Origin: Yamagishiella unicocca
Lineage: Eukaryota; Chlorophyta; Chlorophyceae; Chlamydomonadales; Volvocaceae
Length of the DNA: 64,000 bases
Direction of reading: 5' to 3'
Assembly: GCA_003116995.1 (NCBI GenBank)
Contig: BDSL01000001.1
Coordinates: 3,410,001 to 3,474,000 of the forward strand
The notes under the pieces are model-generated. The model made no database searches. It worked only from the letters and a program-made list of their open reading frames with translations, and was not told where the DNA came from. Numbering within the stretch: position 1 is the first letter of the stretch; each line of letters starts with the position of its first letter. Both the position numbers and the translations under genes were made by a program. This document shows, piece by piece, positions 23,200 to 33,300 of the stretch.

Positions 23200-26100
23200 C
23201 TCCTCCTCCTACCTCCTCCTACCCTTCCTCCTCCTCTCCCTTCTCCTACCCTTCCTCCTCCTCCACCCCCTCCTCTCCCTCCGGCTCCCCCTCCTCCTGC
23301 CTCCCGCCCCCCGCCCGCAGCCCAACTCGCCGAGTACACGGCGCTGCAGGCCGCCATGGCGTCCAACGGGTCGGCTGCCCAGCAGGTCCTGGCCGGCTCC
23401 CCGCCCGCCATGGTGATGTGAGTGGCGGAGTGGCGGGCGCACCCCCCGCGTCACAAAGCATCGGGCCCGGCTGGCTGCATGATGACGTCGTATGATACCA
23501 CGACCCTGGGTGGGCGGAGCGTCGTGGGACTCGATCCCGCGATTTCCTTTCAACCTATTTGGCCTAGGCCGCGTTGCGTCCTATCACCTCCGCAGTTATT
23601 GAACCCGTTAGCCCCCGAGCACTTCTTCCCCTTGGGCGCTTTCCTCTGACTCAAGGCCTCCACCCCTCACCCTGCAGATCGTTTTATGACGCCCCCCTCC
23701 CCTGTCTTCTTGCCACCCCCTCCCCTCTCTCTTCCCCCCCTCCCTCGTGTGTACCAAGCGTTTACTAATGTACTTAACATCTCAGTGCCAACCCACGGGT
23801 ATCCTCTCTTCCCCCCTCCCCTGTCTCCCTCCTTCCCTCCCCTGTCTCTCCCCCCCTCCTTCCCTCCCCTGTCTCCCTCCTTCCCTCCCCTGTCTCCCCC
23901 CCCTTTTCACGTTACCGGTTCTTTACTTGTAAGCCCCCTTTTCACGCCACCCCCTCTGCCCTCCCCCCCCTGCCCTGCCAGCTGCATGGAGTACTGCGAT
24001 GCGGGGTCGCTGACGGACGCCATCGTGAGGGGCGCCTTCCGACAGCAGGCACTGGGACTGTACGGCAGCGTGCAGCCCAACATGAAGGTGGGGCGGCCTC
24101 CAGGGGGGCCCCGCCGGCGTGAGGGGCCGGAGGGCGAGGGGGAGGACCCATGGGTCGGCATTGATTAGGAAAACCAGTTAGGATACGTCTAGTACACACA
24201 CTTGGAGCTGCATGCTGGAGAGCGTGGAGGGAGGGAGGGAGGGGGCCGGGGGCCCCGCTGAGCGATGTGTGACTGGGTCCGGGTGACTGGGTCCGGGTTG
24301 GGGAACCGCTCGCGACACGTGACGACGTGACACCCCTCGACACGCCACTTTGCGCACACCGCTGCTGCAACACCTGTGCACCGAGGCGCAACAACGGCCC
24401 GCTGCGCTGCCGCTCCCTTTCCCTCCTCCCTCCCCCCTCCCCTCACGGGTTTTCCCTCCTCCCTCCCTTCCCCCTCCCCCCTCCCCTCCCCTCCCCTGCC
24501 TGCTCCCAGGCCATCTTCTCCACGCTGCTGGAGGTGGCTCTGGCGCTGCGGCACCTGCACTCGCTGCGCCTGGTGCACTGCGACATCAAGCCATCAAACG
24601 TGCTGCTGAGATCGAGCCCGCGGGACCCCAGGTGTGGCGGTGGTGGGGTGGCATAAGGACCAGTTACACGACACAGGTTTTAATCAGCTGGCGCACTGTC
24701 TTCAGACTCAAAGGTTGTGGGCGCATGCTGGAGGGGGCGCGGCATAGCGCGATTGGGCGGGGGGGTAGGGAGCGAGGAAACCCGTGGTGCACGCGACTAG
24801 CGCATGCGGGTTATGGGAGTGTGGGGCAGCGCAGTGCGGCTTACCAACCCATCCGCCCCCCCTCCTGCCCTCCACTCCCCCCCAGGGGCTTCACCGCCAA
24901 GTTGAGCGACTTCGGCCTGGTGCGGCTGATGGAGCCCTGCGGGGAGGGCGGCCGCCTCGCCATCCCCAAGGGAGTGACCCACGGGACGGTGACCCACATG
25001 GCGCCGGTGAGTCCTGGCGCTGGGTGGTCGGGGGCAACTGGCGGGCGAGTGGGGCCCCCAGGTGGGTTAGTGTCGCTCCTCGCCGGGGGTTACCAACAGG
25101 CCGCCAACCCGGCCCCCACCCTCCCCCCCCCTCCCTTCCCCGGGGAAAACTTCTCTTTAAACGGTTTTTTCGGACATCCACGGGTTTCCCTCGAACCCCT
25201 CCCCGGGGGCACCCACGGGTCTTCCTCGAAACCCTCCCCTCCCCTCGCTCCCTGCCGGCCTCAACCCCTGCCCGCCCTCACCCCACAGGAGGTGCTCGAC
25301 AACGACTCGTCCGTCGCGCACGACTCGTCTCTCGACATCTACGGTGAGCCGTTTCCGCAAGACACCACACCACACCACACCACACCTCAACCCCGCCTCA
25401 CCTCACCGCGGCGTGATGAAGCGTCGCCGTGACCATCGCCCTCGTGCCCTTCGCCGGCTCCTTAACGGTATACCGCCCCGAAACCGTTGCCCGCACCCTC
25501 CCTGCAGCGTTCGGCATCATCATGTGGCAAGTCATCCACGGGGGGAGGCTGTACCCGGGTGTCAATCACACGGACATACCCACGCGGGTGGTGCGCGAGG
25601 GCATGAGGCCGCGCTTCACGCCCAACGTGCCTGTGGAGTACAGGTGCGGGAACACTCATGAAGCCTCACCCCCCCACCCACCAGGCTTCCGCGCATCCCT
25701 ACGCTACCCCCCGGGCTTCCGGCTTCCTCTCTTCCCCCCTCCCGGAGGGGAGGGCGGATGGCGCAGGAGCTGCCGACCCTCACCGCCCTCGCACCGCTCT
25801 CGCACCGCTCCCTCACCGATCTCGCACCGCTCCCTCACCGCCACAGCACCCAATGCGGCTCGATCCGCCCCGCCCCGGCCTCTCCCTGCAGGCGCCTGGC
25901 GGAGTCCTGCTGGGCCGCCAACCCGAGCACCCGGCCCTCAGCTCCGGAGTTGGTTCTGGGCCTCAAGGAGCTCATGGGGCTCGGCCCCCGCATCCAGGGA
26001 CAGCGCCGCTACAGCGCTCTGGCGCCGCCGCGCAAGTTCCCGGGGCTGCTGCCGCACCCCTCCGTCAGCAGCAAGGGCTCGTTTGTCGTGGGACAAGGCG

Positions 26101-26339
26101 GCAACACGCCGGCGTCCTACCTGGGACGCATAGCGGCGTTCAACGCGGGCGGCTACACGGGCAGCGAGGCGGGCGCGCTGCCGGAGGGCCAGGGGGCAGG
26201 CGGGCGGGGCAGCGGCGAGGGTGCCGCGGAGAGCCTGGTGGGGGGGCCCGAGGGCGCCAGCAGCGGCTCCCGGTCGGAATCGGGAGCCATCCGCACGCGT
26301 AGCTTGTCGTACGGGAGTTTTCCGGTCCACATCCTTTGA
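14585..26339 (+). CDS. GAF-sensor TKL-type protein kinase (kinase A)
   Basis: A putative Ser/Thr kinase with an N-terminal ligand or redox sensor. Exons: 14585-14770, 14853-14977, 15093-15234, 16094-16292, 16664-16893, 17174-17350, 18224-18320, 18695-18981, 19187-19291, 19482-19664, 20030-21205, 21706-21840, 22047-22191, 22487-22783, 23321-23417, 23982-24087, 24510-24631, 24886-25006, 25289-25343, 25508-25643 and 25892-26339. Every junction keeps phase; about 1,520 residues. Residues 65-300 look like a GAF domain (FDAETASLYVVYDGG, HGLRHFISVPM, LVVGVLALASRQ). Then come a Thr6-Asn25 tract (18869-18958), a second sensor-like stretch (FPRDIVVSRGSRAV) and a 392-residue Ala/Gly-rich linker exon. 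The kinase starts near residue 970: IGEGGYGEVYRG, VAIK, HPNIVQ, MEYCDAGSLTDAI, HCDIKPSNVLL (about 1252), SDFG (about 1278), THMAPE (about 1308). HCD replaces HRD, so it is a non-RD kinase. The exon 8 donor could instead be at 18973, nine bases earlier. Confidence 0.88.
15235..15560. repeat. G-rich purine tract (GGGAGGGA-like), kinase A intron
   Basis: The top strand is almost pure G/A with runs of GGGAGGG and GGGGGAGGG, in two blocks (15235-15390 and 15440-15555). They are separated by a short mixed segment carrying a family B motif at 15483-15510. It begins directly at the donor of the exon ending at 15234 and has strong G-quadruplex potential. Confidence 0.85.
15980..16050 (+). repeat. Intronic repeat family A, core copy
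   Basis: TCTCCAGCATGCATCTCAAA followed by ACCGGTTTTTTCGGGCATCC and ACGGGTCTTCCTCGACC matches the family core. It lies in the kinase A intron 15235-16093, upstream of the acceptor at 16092-16093. Confidence 0.85.
17443..17952. repeat. Large 9-bp tandem array (TGGCTTCAC/TGGCTTCCC), about 56 copies
   Basis: About 510 bp of 9-bp units alternates between a CAC and a CCC ending in an irregular order. It lies in the kinase A intron 17351-18223. The unit is a multiple of 3 and free of stops, so it yields artefactual ORFs (SLASLA and KPVKPG repeats). The flanking exons join in phase without it. Confidence 0.92.
19831..20020. repeat. 41-42-bp tandem repeat, 5 copies, kinase A intron
   Basis: Copies begin at about 19831, 19873, 19914, 19956 and 19997, each with CCGAACCGGTTCTTTTTCGC or a close variant followed by AACCCCTCCCCTCCCCTCT. 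The CCGGTTCTTTT part also occurs singly in other introns of the window. The array ends next to the acceptor at 20028-20029. Confidence 0.9.
21446..21529. repeat. 42-bp tandem duplication, kinase A intron
   Basis: Two near-perfect adjacent copies start with TTCATACGTGGCGCGGCACT and end in GCGAGTATCTTG. They lie in the intron 21206-21705, followed by a short CA-rich stretch before the kinase-domain exon. Confidence 0.9.
23130..23320. repeat. Pyrimidine (TCC)n tract before a kinase A acceptor
   Basis: About 190 bp of almost pure C/T, largely (CTCCTC)n, runs directly into the CAG acceptor at 23318-23320. It acts as an extreme polypyrimidine tract for the exon 23321-23417. A similar CT-rich run lies at 23800-23905. 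Confidence 0.85.
24163..24222 (-). repeat. Intronic repeat family A, reverse and diverged
   Basis: GGAAAACCAGTTAGGATACG followed by TTGGAGCTGCATGCTGGAGA resembles the reverse complement of the family core and the reverse copy at 60483-60535. It is in the kinase A intron 24088-24509. Confidence 0.5.
25146..25199 (+). repeat. Intronic repeat family A, 3' half
   Basis: AAACTTCTCTTTAAACGG, TTTTTTCGGACATCCACGGG and TTTCCCTCGAACCCCT match the right half of copies at 58328-58456 and 62426-62498 almost base for base. It lies in the short kinase A intron 25007-25288. A second partial CACGGGTCTTCCTCGAA follows at about 25212-25228. Confidence 0.8.
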
Positions 26340-28324
26340 GGCCGCCAGGGCTGTGGACGTTGATGTTTGGTGTGGGGCGCTGCTGCGAGGGTTGCTGCGA
26401 CTGCTTAGGAGCGGGCAGAGAGGTGGTTCTCGTGTCCGCCGTTGAGGCCCGCAGGGCGCAAGGTTTGTTGGCGGCCGCGCAGGGGCTCTTCTAGCCACGT
26501 CAGCAGCGCCTCCTTCGGCGAGGCGCCGGCTCACGTGTTTTAGGGTTGGGCGAGGAACAGATGGTGCTCATCAGCCGGAGTCGGAAAGCTCCCCCTTTCA
26601 CGGCTGCCTAGCTGCGCCGGCGACTTTGCCGAGGTTTCTGGGCTAGGATACGTGTTGCAATTGCATATAACCGCCATGCGCTCTTCTTTGACCGTACTGT
26701 GCTTCGCTTTGCCGCTATTGCGCCTGCGGCCTTGCGGGACGCCGTTGCGGCAGCAGCGGTGAATGGATGTGGATTATTAGCGCTTAAACGATAGCTGCGA
26801 TTAGGTATCATTCATTCATGGCAGGGCCCTGCCAACATGGTACATCTAGGCCGCGTGGAAAAATCAGCGTTACTCCTGGCGAAGGACGAAGGCCTCGCGC
26901 TTTGTGGACGGAACGTGACGCTAGGATGCTGCAGGGCGCTGCAGGGGAGGTTGGGCTGGCGAGATGCAGTTTCGGAGCGCACATGCCGCACGCGAGCATA
27001 CGGTTGCTGCCAAGTTGAATTGCTTTCAACGATGGCCGTTCGATGACGTGTATCCGCGCATGTGGCTGACATGCGCGCAGGAGTCGGGCCTCTTTTTCCA
27101 CCCGCTTTACCCTTCGTATACTTGCGTGACCATATATGTATTGGTTGCCTGAGTGGATTGCTCCCAGCAGGCACAAAAATGGGTTGCGTCGAGTGGGGTT
27201 AGGGCCGGCAACGGGGCTGTGGGTTGGCACCAACATGGCTCGCACCAACATGGCTGTCAGGAGGTGTGCGTCTGCTTTGGAGCGGCGCGCAGTCGCCTAG
27301 ACGACGTGTTCGCACCCGCGGAGGGTGGCGTGACGTTTCGGGCAATGACATGCGCCAACGGTATGATGCTTTGAGGAGCTCATGTCGCTCCACCTTTTGT
27401 TGCGTCGATCGGAGTTAAGAGCGGGGTTACAGTAGTACAATTCATCTTTTTTGGCGCGCTTTCGCAATGGGGGCTTCTCCCGAGTATAAAAACCATTTTT
27501 TCGAAGCTTCCTGTCGATGCGCGGTTGTTTTCCATGTCGGGGATAGGCGCCGCAAAGCGGATTCATGTCCCGGTACCCAGATGAAGTGTGGTGACTGGAT
27601 GCTATGGAGCGCGGTGCGGGCAGCAGAGCTTCCAGCTGCCTTCTCCTGGTCCCTGTTTTGCTGCCACTAGTGGTAGCTATTACAGTGGGCCCCGGACCAC
27701 TGCTGTCGTGGACGCATGGATGTACACTATCTTGTTCCCAGGTGCAGCGAGGTTGATATGCATAGCCGCGTGTCGCGAGCCGCAAGGGTAGATCGAAAGG
27801 AGTGCGACGCGCACGTTGCTTGTGATGCATCGATCTACCTGCAAAGCGAGTTCACCCCGTGTTCGCCGAAGATATGGTCTCTTTTGCGCTTCCATGTGGC
27901 ATGGCATTGTCGCACGGGTCGATCGCCAACGGGTTGGCAGACGCCCTCAGCTGCTGCCTGCCTCAAGTGTTGATGACCAGGGTGTAACCCAGAAGACATG
28001 CCGAGCCAGAACCAATGATGGAGGAGGTTATTAGTAGTTATCGTAGTAATGACTGCTACAGTGGGCCCCAGATATGAGGTAGGGCCACTGGGTGCATCGC
28101 CAGGTACATACAAAACCGCAAGAAGGAGAAACAATTAAATGGGCCCCTATCTGCAACTGCAGCCCAAGCGGCCCCTCAGTCAGAGAAGCCGGGAGAGCGC
28201 CTCAGCAAGCAAGTCAAGCAAAATCCCCCTTGTATCGTGGCGACGCTCCACTGGGTTGCCGGTTGCTAGTCTGCTAGGTGGGTTGGTGGTCGGCTCCTGA
28301 TGGGGAAGCCTATAGCGCACCATA

Positions 28325-28572
28325 GGGCAAATCGCCTGACACTGAAGGAGACCAACGAGACAAAAATCCCAACTGCACCGTGACAGAGGCAAACCACCAT
28401 GACGCCCACTTGCCTTTTGGTCTGGAACCCATTTTAACGTGTACCACTTATATCCAAACGCCGTGTTCTCATGCTGGGCTGGACTGCGCTCTTCCTGGTT
28501 CCCACGCAGCTGCGCAACACCTCACTTCGAGCTGTGTCACTTTCGTCTCCTTCAGTGTCAGGCGATGTGCCC
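28325..28572. repeat. Inverted repeat, 29-bp arms about 190 bp apart
   Basis: ATCGCCTGACACTGAAGGAG in the left arm is answered by CTCCTTCAGTGTCAGGCGAT in the right arm, with about two mismatches over 29 bp. The spacer holds one copy of the CCTTTTGGTCTGGAACCCA repeat, and a longer copy begins at the right arm. This layout suggests a small non-autonomous element, but no target-site duplication was established. Confidence 0.6.
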
Positions 28573-28619
28573 GATGGTTCTACCTTTTGGTCTGGAACCC
28601 ACTGTAACTGTTACTACTA
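28571..28619 (+). repeat. Dispersed 50-bp intergenic repeat
   Basis: CCGATGGTTCTACCTTTTGG and its continuation TCTGGAACCCACTGT recur at 29535-29585 with few differences. A shorter match is at 28413-28431. All copies are in the same intergenic region and orientation. Confidence 0.8.
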
Positions 28620-28829
28620 CCTCGCTGTTCGCCCGTCAGGAGTCGCCTTCAGGCTCAGGCCGGTAAAACACATCGTATTGATGGTGAAACATGCCATACG
28701 GTAGTGATGGTACAACCGGGGTCGGACGACAACAACATCTATGGATCAAGATGATCACGCACGTCTCCAATGGATGGATGGATCTGCGTGGATTCGTCGT
28801 CCTGGTGGTAGGTAGTAGGGACTGTTACA

Positions 28830-28880
28830 GCGGACAAGTGGCCCCAAGTATAGCTGCGGACAAGTGGCCCCAAGTATAGC
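28830..28880. repeat. 26-bp direct tandem duplication
   Basis: GCGGACAAGTGGCCCCAAGT followed by ATAGC(T) occurs twice, adjacent, starting at 28830 and 28856. Related CAGTGGGCCCC motifs occur at about 27683 and 28059. Confidence 0.85.
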
Positions 28881-30300
28881 CGGCAAACGCAAGGGATTTC
28901 ACTGCCATACCCTACAACAACCAGCAGTGCGAAAGGTGACAGCGCTACCCATTCAACACAGGCGTGACAGGGCGGGAAACCCCATAGGAGGCGCAACGTG
29001 GGTCGTAGGTCGTGGTAGAAAGATAGGACACCACGCGAGAAAGGGCGTGGGGAAGGTACACAGCGCCAGTCTAGCATGCTGGCCGGTCCGAATATTCATT
29101 CATCAACAAGCTGCCCGACAGCATCACTACATACCTTACCTTGACAGACGCGCGACTGGGACAACTCGCCCGAATACGACGCGGCCCCAACATCCGTAAC
29201 GCCAAATGATGCACATCAGGAACCATACGAAATTTGCATTCGACGGAATGTCAACCCTGTCCCACAGGAAAGTCGCGTGTACTAAGGCCGCTTGTACTAA
29301 GCGTCGTAGTCATGGCTATAAGGTGACGGGTTGCGTCAGAAGATGCGCCTTCCATTGCTCCGACACTGCACATTAAGTCACCAAGAACACGATTAACACA
29401 CGATCCGAAGCCGCTATCAGAACTATGAAGAGCACTGCGACTGGGCAGAGGCCGGGAGAGCCGGACAAACCTGAACACGTAAAAGGAAGATGCATACAGC
29501 AATTTTCACACAGCCAGCCAACACTACTACAACTCCGATGGTTCTACCTTTTGGTCTGGAACCCACTGTGACCGTTACAACAACAACTCCCATCCCTGGA
29601 TCTGCGGCCACATGGCGACGGCACTCGGATTTGTGCCTGCCGACCAACAGCTGCATGCAAGCACACATAGGCCTGTGCGCCGTCGTGCGAAAATTGCGGC
29701 AGGCAGTAGTCTAGAGGCGGCATAGCACCCTGGGCCCAAGCACATGTATACGGCCTGTGTGCCCCACCCAACAAAACGTCTCCTCTGTCATTCCACCGTT
29801 CTGCCATTCCACTGAATTATCTTCCTACAGTACGAACCTGACTCGCAGATCCAGGGTGCGTTCCCCTCCCTGTAGCTCCCCGGGACAGGGCGAGCTGCTG
29901 CAGGCCTCCGTCCGTTCCCCCACCCCCACCCTCGCAAACGCGGGCCAGCACTGCACCCCTGCGCAGGTCGCGAGCGAGCGCAACCTATCCGCCAACAATA
30001 ATTACGTCACAGACGAAAAGCGGAATGCCGAAGACAGCATGCGCGTGCGGATTTGCGTTCAATGGCGTGCAGTGCCACCCTGCATGCATGCCGTGCATCC
30101 AGTCCCCGCAGCAGCGCAACGGCTTCTCCGCCCGCGCGGATGCGTCCTGATCCTCTAGCTCCGGAACCCGCAACCAGCAGCTGACACGTGCTCACCCTCC
30201 CCTTTGCCGTACGGCCAAGAATAATGTATCCCCGGCACCGCACCACACCTCCTATCCCTTCCGCCCACTCCTACGGCGTCATCCGCTAACCCCGCTCAGC

Positions 30301-33300
30301 TCAGCTCGGCTCAGGGCGCTTGCCCGCGTCCCCGCCCTCCTCGCACACGCTAGCGCACGTGCCGTACTTGAGCAGCAGCCGACCCATGATGTCCTTCATC
30401 CGCTCCTTCTTGCTCAGGGCCGTCGCCACGCTCTGCACCGCGGCCGTGAAGGCGTGCAGCTGCGCCAGGCGCTGCGGCGACAGCACCAATCCACCCAGCT
30501 CCGCCGCCGCCGCCGCAACGGCAGCGTCCGCCGGCGGCGGCGGCGGCTCCGCCGCCGCCGACATCGCCAGCCCCTCCACCGAGCCGCCGCACACCGTGCT
30601 TCGTCCCGCCTCGCTGATCCGCGGGTGGTGACCATCTGCCGGCCCCCCTCCATCCGCGCCCGGAACCGACCTGGGCGAAGGGGGAACCAGAGAGGCGCCC
30701 AAACCCAGGGCATGGGCCCCCGTGGGCACCCCCACTGGCTGGCTGCGAGTGCGGCGGTGGCCCCTCCCGAACGGCCAGCGATGCCCTGGTGGTGGGGGCT
30801 GGGCTGAGGCGGCGGGGGTCGGGTTGTGGACGCCGCCGTGCGACACTCCACTCACGGCCACAATCACATGCAGGGGTCCCGCGTGGTGCGGAGCGCGGTC
30901 GATGCAGCTGGTGTCCCCCGAGGGAGACCGCGCGTGTGCTGGGGTTTTGGATGCAACCAAAAGGGTGGCGGGTGCCGTGGAGGCGTCGGCGGCGTCGGCA
31001 GCGGCCGCCGTGGAGGCGGTGGGTGCGGCCGCGGCCGCGGCGGCGGTGGTTCGGAGGGCGCTGCGGCTGTCGCCCTGTGACATGGTCCACGATGTGGCAG
31101 TAGCCGCCACGGCGTCGGCAGTAGCATATCCGGGTGCAGTAGCCGACGCCACCTCGGAACGGGGCCGCGGCGCGCTACTGCCGCCCCCCTCGGGTGCCTG
31201 TCCGTGCCCCGCCCCTGTTGCCTCCGCCTCCGCGCCTCCGCCGGCGCTGCTCGCCGCAGCGACGCCGCCGCCTAGGCTCGACCGGCCGCGGCGGTGGTGC
31301 CTGGGCGGTAGCGGCGGCAGCCCAGGCCCCTGTGCACCCGCCGCCGGGACGTCGCGCGACACCCGCACCAGCTGAGGGCTGCTAGGCGCGCTGAGCCCCG
31401 CTGTAGAGCCGGTGCCGCCGCCGCCGCCGTCGCGGCTGAACCTCGCAAACAGCCTCATTGCGTTGCTGTCCGGTCGCGCGCCCGTAGCAGGCGGCTGCGG
31501 CGACGGCATGTTGCTGCCGCTGGCGGGCCGGGAGTTGCCGCCGTTGAGCGACCAAAGCGACGGCCGCCGAGAATGCGTGCCGCCCGCCGCCGCCGCCGCC
31601 GCGCCGCCGCCGCCACTCGCGGCTGGAGCTCCGTTGGAGAGTGTGTGGCCAGGCGCGGTGGCGGCTGCCGGTGGTGCCGGGCTAGCGCTGTTGACGGTCA
31701 GCGGCACCAGCTCTCTGACTCGGTGGTCGCCGAGCAGCACGGTGTGGCAGGCCATGTAGCGCATCTCCAGCGCGGAGGCCTGCAGGCCAGGGAGAGGCCA
31801 AGTGGTGCGGCACAGGAGTTATTATCGCGTTAAGGAGCGGTTGTAAGTTGAGAGAAGCGGTTGTAAGTTGAGAGAAGCGGGTATAAGTTGAGGAGCCACC
31901 GGTCGTCCCGGGGGGGACGAGCGTGGGGGGCTAGCGCGCTGCGAACCGAGTGCCGCGGAACGCAGCGCGGGCCCCGCGGCAAGGAGCGCGGCAGCGAAGT
32001 GCTAGAGGACGCCCCTCATCTCCCGTCAACCGCACCAGGACGCAGGCTACAGGGCGGCATCCCGCGTCGGCACCACACCGCACGAGAGATGCCCGTGACC
32101 TGCGCAGTTTACGCTGCTACCTTCGAGCACGAGCTGCTACCTGCGAGCACGAGCTGCTACCTGCGAGCAGCGCGGCCTCGCACCGTCCCCGCCGACCCGC
32201 CGACCCACCGACCCACCTGCAGCGCCCCCAGGCTCCGATGCAGCCGCACGGGGTTGGCTGCGGAGCTGAACCCGATGTCGCTGCTCAGCACGTGCTCCGC
32301 CAGCTCCTCCAGGAGCATCTGCGCCACCGACGCGTCCAGAGGCTCCGAGCCCAGCGGCAGAGCTACGCAGCTACGCGGCGCTGCCGCCGAGGCGGCGGCC
32401 TCGCTCGTCGGCGGCGCAGGCGCTGTGCTGTTGGCCGGCGGTGACGGCAGCGCAAGCGCGCTGCCAGCGGCCGCCGCACCGCCCTCATCAGGCCCAGGTC
32501 GCTGCGCCTGCTGCTCCGCTGCTACTGCCGCCACTGCCTCCACGGCTACTGCCTCCACGGGAGGGGCCCCGCGCGCGGCTGCTGCCTCTCCTCCACTGTT
32601 CCTTCCCAACACGGCCCCTGCAGCACCGCCGCTCAGCCCGCCAGCCGCCTCAAGGACGCTGACGCCAGGGACTGAGCCGAGCTGATCCCGACCCCGCGCC
32701 TTCGCCTCCGCCGCCTCCGCCGCCGAGGCCACTGGCTCCTGGCTGGCTCCTGGCGTGCTGGGTCCCTGTCCGAGGGCGCTGCAGGGGCCCCGGCCGCAGC
32801 GCAGCTCCGAGGCGGCTGACGTGGCCGCGTCCCGCCACTGCGGCACCGCGGCGTCATCGTCGGGAGCGTCCTCGTGCAGCACCACCGAACCCGCGTCGCT
32901 GGCAACGCTGCAGCCGCGACGCGCGCCGCCGAATGTGGCCCTCTCCTCCGCCTCCACCTCCGCCTCCACCTCCGCCTCCACCTCCACCTCCGCCTCCGTC
33001 CCCGTCCCCGCCGCCCCAGCCAGCTCGAGGACCAGCTCCGGTCGTGACGCTGCCGAGGGGGCCCCGATCGGTCCCCCGCCACCGCCTCCGAGCGCCGCAT
33101 GTCCCAGGCCCCCGTTGCCCTGCTGGTGCTGCTGCTCCTGGCAGGGCACCGGCTCTGCCTCACCATCCGTCAGGCCCTTCCTCGCACCCCCCTGCCCCCC
33201 GCCGTCACCGCCTCCTGGAGCTTCCTCCTGGAGTCCGTCCACCGAGTCGCCTCCGGGGGCTTCGGCTTCGCCTCCGGAGGCTTCGGCTTCGCCTTCGGCG

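Larger units (their letters stand above)
26340..30300. other. Intergenic region with small dispersed repeats
   Basis: The tails of kinase A (+) and the membrane-protein gene (-) converge here. I recognise no coding exon. Repeats present: TACCTTTTGGTCTGGAACCC in three contexts (28413-28431, 28571-28619, 29535-29585); a 29-bp inverted repeat (28325-28353 against 28544-28572); and a 26-bp direct duplication (28830-28880). TTACA at 29575-29579, the complement of TGTAA, is a possible poly(A) signal for the minus-strand gene about 720 bp past its stop. Confidence 0.65.
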
